The position numbers and the translations under genes were made by a program. A DNA stretch of 64,000 bases from Jacaranda mimosifolia. Taxonomy: Eukaryota; Streptophyta; Magnoliopsida; Lamiales; Bignoniaceae. This document shows, one piece after another, positions 1-12,018 of the stretch. The notes beneath the pieces were generated by a model. It was not told the origin of the DNA, ran no database searches, and saw only the letters and a program-made list of their open reading frames with translations. The DNA lies in the NCBI GenBank assembly GCA_018894105.1, contig CM032119.1, positions 18,741,246 to 18,805,245 of the forward strand, written 5' to 3'. Within the stretch, counting starts at the first letter, position 1; each line of letters starts with the position of its first letter.

Positions 1-179
1 TTTCGTTTCTAGGTACTTAGTCATTTTTCCAACTATCTGTTGAGCAAAAGATCGTCTAAATTTAAGAGACAGTCATGTTTCCTTTTATTACTTTAATGAA
101 AGTGTTCTAACATTTTGTTACTAAAGATGTTTATTATTTCATTGTGCAATGACTAATTGTAGAGTTACATTACTTATGT

Positions 180-720
180 AAGACCCAAGAGGCACATACC
201 AAACAAAAAACGTATAACAATGAACATGCAACATCAAATAAGAAACAAACGACTTTACAAAATAATTAATAAGTGAGCTATATCGGTAGCACCTTAAGTA
301 AGACCCCTAAGGGGACAAGTGGTGATCGATAAAACACAATTATAAGATCCCGTAAGGGCACGTGGCTAAAGACCACTGTAAAAACCTCTAGGGGACAATG
401 GCAAAAAAACCAGCATAAGACCCCATAGAGGGCATGTGACAAAAGCCTACTACAAGGCTCCCAAGAGACATGTGGCAAACATGTAAAGCTTACTACAAGG
501 CCCTAGGGGACATGTGGCAAACACGTAAAACCCACTACAAGGCTCCATGAGGTTCACATGTCAAGCATGTACAAGCCCACTACAAAGGCTTCAGGAGGCA
601 TATGGCAAGCCTATAAAAGACCACTATAAAACCCCAGGGGACACATGTTAAGCAGAAAGGTACTTATGACCCACAAGGGAGCGCACAGTAAAATAACTAC
701 GTTTACACCCTTGAGGGGCA
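180..720. repeat. Degenerate short tandem array, about 40-bp unit
   Basis: About ten imperfect units of roughly 37-46 bp follow one another. Each has a core like GACCCCTAAGGGGACA followed by a GTGGC-type stretch and a CCACTACAAGG-type stretch. The core resembles that of the array at 9290-9640 (GATCCTAAGGGTCC), so the two arrays may come from related elements. Arrays like this are common in the untranslated parts of plant Ty3/gypsy elements of the Tat lineage. The assignment to that lineage is inference; the repetition is directly visible. Confidence 0.7.
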
Positions 721-1099
721 CATAGTAATAGTAGCAATGACTTCAGCAACACCTTTGAGAGGGATGCGTATTGTCAACAATAACTCCAATAACAATAACT
801 CACAAAAATAAAGTCTGCTATAAGAACCCCCAAAGGGGGCTCTCAGTCATGTCAACACTCTACAATTTCTCATGGAGGCAAAGTCCCAAGAAAAAGTCAA
901 AAAGCAAAAAAAGGCATGAAATGCCATAATGTAAAATAACAAGCAAGATTGGAGAAAATCACAAAAGAAAAATGAATAAAAACTATCCAAATGATTAAGT
1001 ATAACAAGAATGTCAAATTGCTTAAATATTCATTACCAAAAAAGAGCATAGTTCAACAATATCAAAGCATGCAAAAATATTAAGCCAACACTTGGCCTC

Positions 1100-3480
1100 T
1101 GAAAAGGAAACTAATTAATGTACTACTTGCGCTAAAGCAGAAAATATAATAGCCCTCAATGAAAAAAAGGAAAAAAAATAAACAACTTCTAGTGTAAGCC
1201 CTAATGTACTCCTGCAGAGCCACAACTGTTGGATCCTCCACCATAGCATTAGTACCACCCTCTGAAGCTCCATTGGTGCTCCAGCAAAAAGGTTAACTAA
1301 AATGTTAGGGTTAAGAATCAACAAGTCCTCTGGAGATACCGCCCAGTCTCATTAAGCATGCATCGCAACCTTACATAGTCTGCTTATAAATCACAAAGCC
1401 TTCACCTCGACTGCCTTAAAGAACTAATCGAAGCCCTTGAACTCCTTCACCATATCCTTGTGCATGACAACACAAGCACCTTTTGATAGAGATTCTAAGA
1501 ACTTCTTCCTGATCTTAACCTTCTTCACATACCACACTTTCAACTACTCATGCTCTTTCAACTACTCATGCTCTTTCAACAACTTCACGAACTGCTCACC
1601 CTTCCAAGCATGCTACTGAGTAGGTCTTGCAACCTCCTCCTTAAGTCGAGCTACCATTATTGTAGTCCCCTCTGCTCAATGAGATATCTGCACAACTAAG
1701 TTCCAGACCTGCACTGAAAAAAATAAATAGAATGATCAAAAAGCTAAGTACAACAACAAAGAAAATACACCAACAAAATAAACTGAGTAAGGAGACAAAC
1801 GTTAACCCAAGCTAAGTCTCCAGCAACTAAATCAGTCATTTGGGAAGAGGATAATATCTCCAACTTCCCGTAATCATCTGACTAACCTACTAAAAGTAGT
1901 CTCTTCAACATCCCAATGCGAGTCAATGCCATAACTCTGGCATAGATCGTAGTGGAACAAACTCTTGCACTCACTAGCATGGAAAAGCCAGGAAAACTTC
2001 AAATAAATACCTCATACTACTGATTCTTGAGCATGTTTCTCAACTGGTCCTAAAATCACTAGCTCAAGATCATCGCCTGCACCAGCTTGAGGTGTTGTAT
2101 AAGAATGCGAAGAATAAACCTCCCTAGAACACCACTATGGGGTGCTTAGATGCCACCCAGTCGGTGATGCCTTTCCTCAGTCCTGTTTTGCCCCGTGCTT
2201 TTGCGGGAATCTTTATCCGCCCTTTTAACAAGGATCCTTGCCAAATCGATCTTATTTCTTGCTAAGAATATTTAAATTGGATTAAGCTCAACAATCTAAT
2301 AGATAATCAACAAAAATAATTCATGGGCTAGGAAAAAAGCAAGAACATAGTAATAAGCACACAAGAAGAACGACAATCATAAAAATAATTGGTACCCTCA
2401 AGGAACCTATAAGTGACGTCAATGGGAAAAGTAAACAACCATGCTTCCTCAAAGCACTATTGAAGGTCAATGAACCTTAAGTAGATGCACTAGTGATGGC
2501 GAACTACTCAAATTCTAGGGAAGCCTCCAACCCTCATCTCACACAAAGAAAAACCTATTTTTCCAAGACCTTCTAGAAGAAAATAAATTACTTAGGAACT
2601 TGCAGCTTGATCTAGGAAAATATAGAAGAACAACTCATTTGATACCTTCCATACCTCGAATAAAGAATGAAAACTGACTAAAGAGGTAGGAACATCTAAT
2701 TCCCTACATCAATGTTAGAGTCCTACAGAATATTGAAAGGAGTTTGCAGCAAAGTGACTCAAACGTATCCTGTAACTCCTAACTATTTCCAATAACAAAG
2801 GGTTTAGCAGAAGAGATAACTTACTACTAATATAACTGCTGAAAATTGTGAAGTTTCCTGGAAGAGACGATACAATCTATCCTCCAAAGAAGGAAGAACA
2901 AACTCATGCTCATTAAAAGTGCAACCCTACACCTCATAATTTCTAACTCCCCCAACAAAAGTGAATAAGGTATCCCATCAATGCTGACAAAACTGCCATC
3001 CACATTAGGAGTGTCCTCAAACCCTCCCTCAGAAGAATCCTTTTCTTTGGATTCAAACTCAAAACAAGACTCAAATAAAGGAGACAGAGTTTGATACCGA
3101 CTTATGTCTATGTGACTTCACATCCCAAAGTTGGATTATATGATGCGCCTAAAGATGGGCTCGCTAACAAAATGCAACAATACCACAAGGAGGACAACGC
3201 GAACTCAAATAACCTTAACAATAACCATGGCTACTAAAACAACATTAACCAAAGCGGCTGCCCATGCTAGTGATGCCCTCTGTGCGCTGGCCCAAAGGCC
3301 AGGCCAACAGGCGCTACCAGGCTTCACAAGCACCTAGTTGGTCATCCTATTCCTTGGCAACAGTGTTCCTACCGCCACCCTCTACTGGACCTATGAACTC
3401 CAACTTGGACTTTGATTTAAACTCAGTTCCAGTACTCGACATCCGACTCTCAAGATTAGACATGACTCGCTTGTAAGTTA
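1100..3480 (-). pseudogene. Degenerate minus-strand transposon ORF, class uncertain
   Basis: Read on the minus strand, the stretch gives long pieces of protein-like sequence broken by stops and frame changes. The clearest piece (about 1115-1730) is a charged, probably coiled-coil segment (motifs such as RLKEEVA, KLLKEHE repeated, WYVKKVK, KKFLESL). A second piece (about 1800-2110) contains FHYDLCQSYGID and SHWDVEETTF. It resembles the gag-like or 'plant transposon protein' ORFs often found next to LTR elements, some of which are antisense. I do not recognise a specific family. A 20-bp direct repeat at about 1545-1580 adds to the coiled-coil part. No intact start or end is visible. Confidence 0.4.
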
Positions 3481-3489
3481 ATGTGTCCT

Positions 3490-4570
3490 AAGAAAATTTT
3501 AATAACTCTAAAGAGTTAGAAAATAATCACAAAAGACGAAAGTGAGGCAGGAAAGAAAAAAGAATTATCTTGGGAACTCATTTTGTATTACTAAAAAACA
3601 TGCTCCTTGAAAATCTAAACTTGCCTAAATCTGTCTAAGTCCTAAGGCAAATGTAAAGTGCCTAACAAGATGTCTCCTATAAAAATCATATAAGAAAACC
3701 CACAAATCCTCAGCTTAGTCAATTGTCGCACTATCCAGATCATTCTCGCAGCCAGAAAAAAATAACAATAACAATAAATTGCCAAGAGTTAATAAAATTA
3801 ATTAATCAAAGCAAGGTAAGCAAAGAATCAAAAGGCTCAAATGTATTTGATTGATAACCAAATATAAAATGCTAAATTTTTAGATTCAAACTTTAGAATT
3901 AGTTAAGCTCGAAGTAAATTGATTATTCTCATTCTTTTGATAAATGGACCAAATTTATTTGAACCTTTCTAAGAATTCTTCAATGATTAATAATAAAATA
4001 TATTTGATTTAATGCAGCAAATATATATAAAATTAAAATTTGGAGTAGTTAATGGTGACTATGACCAGAGTATAACAGCTAATAAATAATGTTTTAGAAT
4101 AAGATGCCCAATATTAAATAGTTAATCACAAAAAGAAAGGGTAGAAATCAATTTGAAATTGTCTTTCTTTTGATTTGTACTTTTCAAGTAGAAAAGTAAG
4201 GATTCAATTTGGAATTAGAATAGTATTCTTTTTGACTTGTTTTATCGTAGAACATATTTCTTTATAATAGAGTAATCAATAAGTTGAACGAATTATACAC
4301 TATTAAGAGATTTTGGTTTGTCTAAACTTTAACCAACTTTAAGATCAAACGGTTTAACTTTATTTTAAAGTTGAACTCTCTATTATTACTTTAGCAATGA
4401 AATTTTAAGCATTTCGGCAAAACAAGGGTATTGTTTGTTACCATTTTCCCACAACATTTTACAACTTTCAAAACTTAAACAAGTAAATTATCATATTTTC
4501 TAGTCCCACCCCCCAAACACATAAAATAATCCCCAAAGTACCTTTAAAAGTTCACCCTAAAATCCATTCC
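3490..4570. other. AT-rich intergenic stretch, no gene seen
   Basis: I see no ORF, RNA gene or bounded repeat here beyond general AT richness. Confidence 0.6.
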
Positions 4571-4578
4571 CTAATAAT

Positions 4579-4735
4579 TAGACCTGGCAATTGGATACCC
4601 GTGGGTAACCCAATTACGGGTACCAACGGGTAAATTTACCCATTTTTTAACGGGTACGAGATATGGGACCCGTTACCCATCCTCATGGGTAACGGGTAAC
4701 CCGCGGGTACCCGTATTTTTTTTTAAATTTTTTTA

Positions 4736-4769
<34 letters not shown>

Positions 4770-5375
4770 TTAAAGGTAAACTTGATGTTACTCAAATATT
4801 AACTAAATAAAACTACAAAAAAAAAGACTACAAATTTCAAATATTAAATTGAACAAATACCTAAAGCATAATAATAATATTGTAGTTTAAAACTTACATC
4901 ATAAATATTTAAAATCTACCAAATTTAAAGTACATCACATTTAAAAATTCAAACCTAAATTCCATTACATGCCAAAAAAATTTTGAGTTGAAAATTTAAA
5001 TATTAATCAAACATTGTTGTTCTTGTAGAAAAAGATTTGCATCAATAGGAATATGCACAATAAGTTGTTTTGGGATATAATTTAATTTAATTTGCTATAA
5101 ATCTTTAATTTATGAAATTAAAAATTAATATTTAGATTAAAAATATTTATATGTAAATATATATAATATATAATATATAATATAATATATATAAATAAAA
5201 AATAAAAAAAAGTATTTACGGGTTACCCACGGGTACCCGCGGGTTGGGCCAAAAGATGGCGGGTAAATTTGGATATGGGTAAAATTACCAGCAATTTTTT
5301 GGGTAAGAAAAACAAGGCCCATTACCCGTATTTTTTTGGGTACCCGCAGGTATGGGTTAAATTTTGCCAGGTCTA
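4579..5375. mobile_element. Non-autonomous hAT element (797 bp) with perfect 8-bp TSD
   Basis: The element begins TAGACCTGGCAA and ends with its reverse complement TTGCCAGGTCTA. It is flanked by a perfect 8-bp target duplication CTAATAAT (4571-4578 and 5376-5383). Both termini are rich in GGGTACCCG / CGGGTAACCC words that form extensive inverted repeats (about 4590-4715 against 5218-5360). The centre is AT-rich and includes an ATT microsatellite at about 4737-4766. There is no transposase. TIR sequence and TSD length are typical of hAT MITEs; the perfect TSD suggests a fairly young insertion or a preserved footprint. Confidence 0.93.
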
Positions 5376-6084
5376 CTAATAATCTACTCTAAATTCTTCA
5401 TTACAAATATATTTGAATACAGCTCACACAATCTATGTACAAACATTTATAAATAATATAAAAATATTCATTTTACCCCAACAACTCAACAAAAAAGTCA
5501 TTGATATGATATTTACAGTAAAATTTGTCTCTACCCAAAATACTATCAAACAAATAATTTTCTTTCAAGACATTCTCCACCTACTACTTAAAATACAAAC
5601 AAATAACTATCACATTTCCCAACTTCACTTTCCAAAAATCATTTCCCCAAAATATTTTTCACAAGAAGTCAGTCCCAAAAATTTAAAAGAAAGAAGAAGA
5701 AGAAAAAGTTTTCGTGGGAACTGAAAAAGGCCTATTTTTGTCGGCCATTGGAAGTAGGAAAAGTTGATTTGTTTTGTGGACCAGAAAAAAGGAGTGGGAA
5801 AAACGCGTCCGCCTTAAGTTAGCACATTTCGTCAGGTTCTTATTCCAGTACTTATGGTTGGACACGCAATGGCTTATGGTATTGGTCTTTGTTCACTTAA
5901 TATCATCTATTTTATTTTCTATTTTATTTTCTATTTCAATTTCTATTCTAATTTACTGTATTTATGTCAAGTGTATTTATTTTTTAATTAATTATTTTTA
6001 TAAAAAAATATTTAATATACATGTCACATAATCACGAAACGGAATAGAAGATGGAATAGAGAATGAAATAAAGAATTTAGTCTA

Positions 6085-6512
6085 GACTTTGTTTGGTATA
6101 TTTTTTAAAAATACTTTCAATTGAAAAATAATATTCTCCTAGAATATTTTTCAAAACACAATAAATTACCCTTAAAATATCTTTATTTTAATAACTTTAA
6201 TTTTCATTCCGTTAAAAAAATATACACACACATGTATATATATTTCTCACATTTATTATAATTATGCATACAAAATAATTAATACAAAAACATAATTTAA
6301 CCTCACTAACCTAACAAAAGCTTCAATAATTTGACACCTGTAGTAAAGATGCTTCCTTCCAAAAAAACTATAAATATATTTTTCTTTTAACACTATTTCT
6401 AATCACCTACTAAAATAAAATCAACATCCATCACATTTTTCAATGCTACTTTTAAAATATCATCTCTCAAAATATTTTCTCCCAAATAGTCAAAACAATA
6501 CCAAGCACACCC
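6085..6512. mobile_element. Possible MITE abutting the next one
   Basis: The left end (about GACTTTGTTTGGTAT) and the reverse complement of the right end (GGGTGTGCTTGGTAT) agree at 11 of 15 positions. The interior is AT-rich without an ORF. The flanking trinucleotides are CTA and TTA, so a Tourist-type 3-bp duplication is imperfect. The element directly abuts the Tourist-like element at 6516. The boundary is tentative. Confidence 0.35.
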
Positions 6513-6515
6513 TTA

Positions 6516-6831
6516 AGGCTAGTTTGATTGGCATGATAAGATAGAATATAATTATTTTATCTAATTTTATTATTCATTTGGATTGAATGATTATAAACAT
6601 TCAGGCTGACAGTTATTTCTCATGCTCAGTTCTATATATACAAAATGAGGGATAAACTAGCCACCCCTAGGTTTATTTATCTATTGCTTGGATCATTGTG
6701 TTTAACAACAATATGGGCATATATACAAATAATTATACAAGCTAAATTATACCACAATAATAAAAAAATCACACACATTATCATATAATAAATAATCATA
6801 AAATAATTTAAAAATCCAACCAAATGTGCCC
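6516..6831. mobile_element. Tourist-like (PIF/Harbinger) MITE
   Basis: A 316-bp AT-rich segment is bounded by TTA on both sides (6513-6515 and 6832-6834). Its left end AGGCTAGTTTGATTGG matches the reverse-complemented right end GGGCACATTTGGTTGG at 11 of 16 positions. GGGCANNNTTGGTTGG-type ends with a 3-bp TTA/TAA duplication are characteristic of Tourist MITEs. No coding capacity. Confidence 0.55.
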
Positions 6832-7163
6832 TTAGTATTCCATGCATAGTTAATGACATGCCTTCCGTCATTTCCAGAATTACAAGTCTATTTTTGGCTT
6901 ATAAAAAATTCTAAATTAGATTTTTAAAATATAAATTTTATATGTTTACGTATTTATATTTTTTGTTACGGGTATTTGATCTTAAAATAAAATTTCTTTA
7001 AAAGAAAATATAGATAATGAAAATCATAAAGACCGCAGGTCTTTGCCAAAAAGTCTTGTTCTTTGAAAATGTAATTTTAAAAATCTAACATCCCATTTGA
7101 ATATTTTTTATTTTCATTTTCTATTTCTATTTTTATTATTTTAAAAATAGTTGAACCAGTTTA

Positions 7164-7830
7164 TGTTGGAAATAAGCTTTAAAATTTCTTCAATTTATTT
7201 TTATTTCCAACAATATCATTTTATTATGTGTTTTAATGTCTTTACTAATGTGCCTATTTATTTGCTTCATTTTATATTTATGGCCTCATCAATCGTTTTA
7301 TCGTTTTATTTAATAGAATTTTGACCATTTTATTATATAATTATTGGGCCTAATTATAATTAGATTTATAGTGTTTTATGATAATTTTAGTGACCCATTA
7401 ATCCTTTCTAACGGTCGAATTCTACTCTTATATAAGGAGCCATAATCCTTCCTTTGGGACATGTAGTTGATGAGTTTTTTAGTCTTTCATATTATCCTCC
7501 CACAAGAACTTTTGTGTTTTGGCAACGTGGCTGGTTCCTAATCTCCTCATGGTCGTGCACATGGGATGAGACACCACTGTGAGCTAATGGGGTTTTATCT
7601 TGGAGTCATGATCAGCTGTTAGTACTCACACGAAGGGAGGCAATTATGGCTTTAGGACATCGACAAGTGTCGTGACTCTCCATTGATCCAGTTCCAATTT
7701 CCTATATTTTATGCGGTTTGATTTATTATTTTTTGTATTTTAATTTTACAATATCATGTATATAGTGTTACAAAACTCACATTTATCTTATTTCTATATT
7801 TGAACACAAATCACACTATTATTCGCAACA
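7164..7830 (+). mobile_element. Possible solo LTR, copia-like
   Basis: The segment begins TGTTGGAAATAAGC and ends ATTCGCAACA, giving TGTTG...CAACA inverted ends typical of Ty1/copia LTRs. A TATA-like TATATAAGGAGCC sits at about 7429. No matching 5-bp duplication and no primer-binding site were found, so this is either an old solo LTR or a chance combination. It directly precedes the gypsy gag remnant. Confidence 0.35.
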
Positions 7831-7831
7831 A

Positions 7832-8760
7832 TTTCGAGAAAGGACACACTATCGAAGAATGTTGACACTTAAAGGATGAGATGGAAACACTAATCTTACA
7901 CACATATCTAAAGGAGTTTGGGGTTAAACACCAAGGTAGTCTTAAGAACCTCGGCAACAAAGAGTGTCAAGTAGTGGATGTAGGTTGCTCGATCATAGCT
8001 TGGAGCCCAAGATAGTCACACAACTGCAAAATCTTAAAAACTTGTCCATTGTGGGAGTTATCTATGTGATCTCTAGAGGAACTACTAGAGGCGGCTCAAG
8101 GAATGCCTGTAAGTTTCTAGCTCAACCAACATAGCAAGTTCAAGTGCATTTCTCTTATCATACTAAATATGTGTCGAGGCTCGCCTCCTTTAGAGAAATT
8201 TATTTTGGAGACAATGACTTGGAAGCTGAGAGAGGACAACAAAATGATGCCTTATTAATATTAGTCTCCCTAACTAACTGTTAAGTGAAAAAGATCACAG
8301 TGGACAGTGGAAACTTGACAAACATCATATTCTATAATGTATTTTAGCATCTACGCATAGTCAATGTTCAACTCCTAAAGGTTAACACCCCGCTGGTAGG
8401 TTTCAACAGTGAAACAGTAGAACCCATGGGAAAATTCCTTTCCCTTTATTTTTAGGCACTCATCCGAGATAAGCTAGAAAGATGATAAAATTCCTAGTGG
8501 TGAAGGCCTCATCAGCCTACAATATCATTTTGGGCCGACTAATCTTGAGCCTTTACCAAGCGATATCTTAATATATCTTATGAAGATGAAGCTCCTTAAC
8601 CCTAATGGTCCTGAAGATATAGTAAAAGACAAGAAGATGACAAGGGAATGTTATGCTAACATATTGAAAGAGGCTGTAAAACCTCAGAGTCGAGGAAATA
8701 AGGCAAACTTCAACAGACAATAAAGGAAAATAGTTAGAAGAGGAGACAAAGTTGGTGGAA
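7832..8760 (+). pseudogene. Ty3/gypsy gag zinc-knuckle and protease remnant
   Basis: Three-frame reading of the + strand recovers, in order, the end of Gag and the aspartic protease of a plant gypsy element. Gag shows GHTIEEC followed by LKDEMETLI and YLKEFGVKHQG. The protease shows VDSGNLTNIIFYNVF in place of the usual VDxGSSADIL, then NTPLVGFNSETVEPMGKF, SSAYNIILGRLIL and KKMTRECYA. Stops and frameshifts interrupt it (for example GHTIEEC followed by a stop), so it is dead. Reverse transcriptase, RNase H and integrase do not follow; AT-rich sequence and a short tandem array come next. Protease block order and the AYN-ILGR motif fit the Tat/Athila branch. Confidence 0.7.
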
Positions 8761-9289
8761 ACAATGGTCTTGGAGCAAACATCTAGAAAGAAAAAATCCA
8801 TTAAAGAAAATATAGAAACGAACAAAGATCCAACAATAATGAACTTTAGAAGCAAAGGAAGACTAAAAATCCCAACTAACTGAAAATGATTAGAGTCTAC
8901 CCAAGCAGTGGAATTTGTTAGCTCAAGGAAATCGTAGGCGTAGTCAATATCTTTAATTTCTAAGATTGTTTCCATCATGTTTGCATTTCTTTTTTTTCTA
9001 GAATTAATCAATTGAATAAGGCTACCATTGGCAGCCCGTATGTGTTCATAGTTACTTTTAGACTTAGTTGATTAAACAAAGCTACCCATGTGGTAGCTCA
9101 TGTGTTTCTTCTTTTTTCGATTGAATAAAAACAATTTAGTTATTAGTTATTAATTGACGTTTTAGGAATGCAAAGTGTGGTTGAAAATCTGACAGGCTCG
9201 GGCAACTTAAAAAGTTGCAAAAACCCACATATAATATATCTTCAACACTTGCAGTTGGTTAACACCAACTTCTACCTTTTAAAACATAA

Positions 9290-9640
9290 AGTTCTGCATG
9301 AGATCCTAAGGGTCCTCGTAACAACTTAATTATACATGATATTCTAAGGATCCCCCATAGCAACTTAACTCTACATGAGATTCGAAGGGGTCTTAGAGAA
9401 ACTTACTTGCACATGAGATCCTATAGGTTCCCTTGAACAACTTAACCTATATGAGATCCTAAAGGGTCCCTATACCAGCTTAATTCCGCATGAGATCCCA
9501 AGGGATCGCTGGATCAACTTGATACAACATGAGATTCTAAGGGGTTCCTCTAGCAACTTAATCCTGTATGAGATCCTAAGGGATCTCTGAAACAACTTAA
9601 TTCCTCTTAAGATCCTAAAGGTTCCCAAAATAACATAACT
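9290..9640. repeat. Tandem array, about 38-bp unit (fading to 9860)
   Basis: About nine units of close to 38-39 bp each carry CATGAGATCCTAAGGGTCC followed by a CAACTTAA-type stretch. Units at 9301, 9340, 9378, 9416, 9453 and 9491 show the period. A weaker version (GAGATCTTAAGTGGT-type) continues to about 9860. The array lies downstream of the gypsy protease remnant, where Tat-lineage elements often have such arrays. Confidence 0.75.
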
Positions 9641-9859
9641 TTGCATGAGATTTCAAGGGGTTCTATGAAGTGAAAAACTCCGTCAAAAATTCTAAGTGAT
9701 TTATTGAGAGTGAAACTCTAGTAGATATCCTAATTGGTCCTCAGAAGTGTAAAATACCACTAGAGATCTTAAGTGGTTCCTGTAGTGTAAAACATTCTGT
9801 AAGAAATTCAATGTGATTCATGGGCGTAAATTTTCCTTAGTGATCCGAAGCTATTTGCT

Positions 9860-10750
9860 AGATATAAGGCTTTGGAGAAAATCCTAAGTGGCCTCTCAAA
9901 AGTACGCTCGAGATAAATGAGCCAAGTTCAATTACAAAACCTTTTAGCAAATTTATGAAAATGTCATTAACATCTTCATGGAATATGAGCGACCAAGACA
10001 AACACATCTCCAATGTCAAGGTCCAAATAAGATGGGAACTCTCAAGAGCGATCACATGTAGCGGGTAGCCCCCCCTAAAGAAGGACTGATCGCCCTCTAA
10101 ACAGCACATTCTAGTCGACCTCAAGGCCGACTGACACCGAACGGTAGCTAGCCTCCCTAGGCTAGCCGCTGCCTTGGAGCTCCCACCCACTATAACCATC
10201 CCACACCTAACTTCAATATGTTGGTCTCGCTAGACTTGCTCCTTTTTTTCTTCTCTCAAAAGCCTTTAGCTAAGTCAAAATAGAAAGCTAACATAAGGAA
10301 GAGACCAAAAAACTAAAGCAACAAAGAAACCAAAATATAAGAAATACCCCACTATATTCTTATGGAGACCTTCCACACTTTTATCGAAATCTTATAAGAA
10401 TCTACTTATACCAAAGATGTGTTGGGTTGACGGACCAATTAATATCTTACCTAACTCTTTGTCAACAAGTTTTAAATAAGATTCTATTTTTTAAAATTAA
10501 TTTTCTTAAGAAATATTTTTCATTTAAAAATAATGATTTGATAGTACTAATTTTATTTTCACTTATAATCTTTTCAAAGGGTACCTTAATTCTTTCTATA
10601 TTGAAAATTCTAATCTAAATCAATTCTTCAGATATGAAAAATTCTAATCTAAATCAAATTTATTTAAATTCAATTTTATTTGGACAATCTTTAAGTGAGT
10701 AATTAAATTCTTTCTATGAACAATTGTCTAAACCAAAATTAATTAAATCA
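9860..10750. other. Transposon-derived sequence, no gene recognised
   Basis: A minus-strand open frame of about 113 codons ends near 9858, but I see no known domain in it and the region lies in transposon debris. The rest is AT-rich. Confidence 0.4.
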
Positions 10751-11644
10751 AATTAATTATAGGATTACTTGGCTTAAAATCTCCAAATCAACTTACATTT
10801 TAGGAATCAGTCCCCATCCATCCTTTTCTTAATTTTAACTCTCCACTTCCAACTTTAGTTTTGAGTTCACTCCCCACTTGAGTGAAAAAGACAAAGAAGT
10901 CATCACTTAAATTGAAAATGACAAAAAAAACTATCCAATTTTCCACTAACAAAAACGTTACTCGCACAATTCCCCCTACAACTCACATTTTCTCTTCCCA
11001 TTCCCTCACGTTTTTTCTCTTCCCATTCCCTCCATCTATGCAAACCCGGCGTTTGATGTTGCAACGACGCTCTACTTGCCATTTTTGTGCTGGTGTTGCA
11101 ACGAAAATTTCATCTCCTTCACTTTCTTATTTGGGGAATGACTTTTCTCCATTCTTTTTGTAGCCTTAGCTAGAAGGGTTTCTATTTTTGCCCCTCAATT
11201 GCATAGCCTATGAGATAAGTTGTGTAAGTTTCTATTCTGTTATTTTTGTATTGAAATACAGAAAAGAATGCAGTACATTACTCTGTTTGCTTCTTGTTTG
11301 ATGTTTGTTGTAATTATTTTAAGGTTGATTTTGATATACTCAATTCACCATGGTTGGTCTTTTCTTTAATTAAAAAATTCCTAATATAAGTTTTTTTTAT
11401 ACTTGAATATTGTCAATTTGTACTTCAATTGTTGTTTTAATTGTATGCTTCAAATATCAGTTATCTGAATTTAATAATTATATAATTCATATAAGGTGTA
11501 GTATATATTAGTTGTTTGCAACTGAATTTTAGAGATATTATCTTATTTATGGTGTATGGTGTATAAGATGTGTATACATCATGTTTAAGCGTTTCTTGGG
11601 CATCCATTCCTGCGAACTCATGATTAATATGATTAGTATTATTT

Positions 11645-11985
11645 TCAAATAATATGGTATCAAAATTCAAATTTTCAGTATTTAAATTGCGACTTGAGTA
11701 TAGATCTTCAATTCAATTTTATGTTCCAATTTTTTCGATAGCAAAATTCAAGTTTTCAGTATTTTAATTTTGACTTTGCAATACACAAAACCTCCAAATC
11801 AGTATGCTGTGCATTTTTATTTTTATTTTTTACAAAAGTTGAAACTTTTAGTATTTAAAATGTGAGTTGCAGTACACAAAACCTCCAATTTAGTATTCTG
11901 TGCAAGTCTTTTTGGTACAAATATTCAAACTTTTAGTATTTAAATTGTGACTTGTTGTTACAAAACCTCTAATACAGTATTTATG
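11645..11985. repeat. Subterminal repeats in MULE A, about 100-bp unit
   Basis: About three to four units share AAATTCAAATTTTCAGTATTTAAATT-type sequence followed by a GTACACAAAACCTCCAA-type stretch and a CAGTAT(T/G)CTGTGCA-type stretch. They sit between the left TIR and the ULP1 gene, matching the position of arrays in the other copies. Confidence 0.65.
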
Positions 11986-12018
11986 TAGTTATGTATGTCT
12001 CTCTTTTCTTCTGAAATA

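Noticed and set aside
8568..9011. 147-codon minus-strand frame
   Set aside because: It overlaps the gypsy protease remnant read on the + strand and has no recognisable domain.
9858..10199. 113-codon minus-strand frame
   Set aside because: No domain recognised, inside transposon debris, no counterpart elsewhere in the window.
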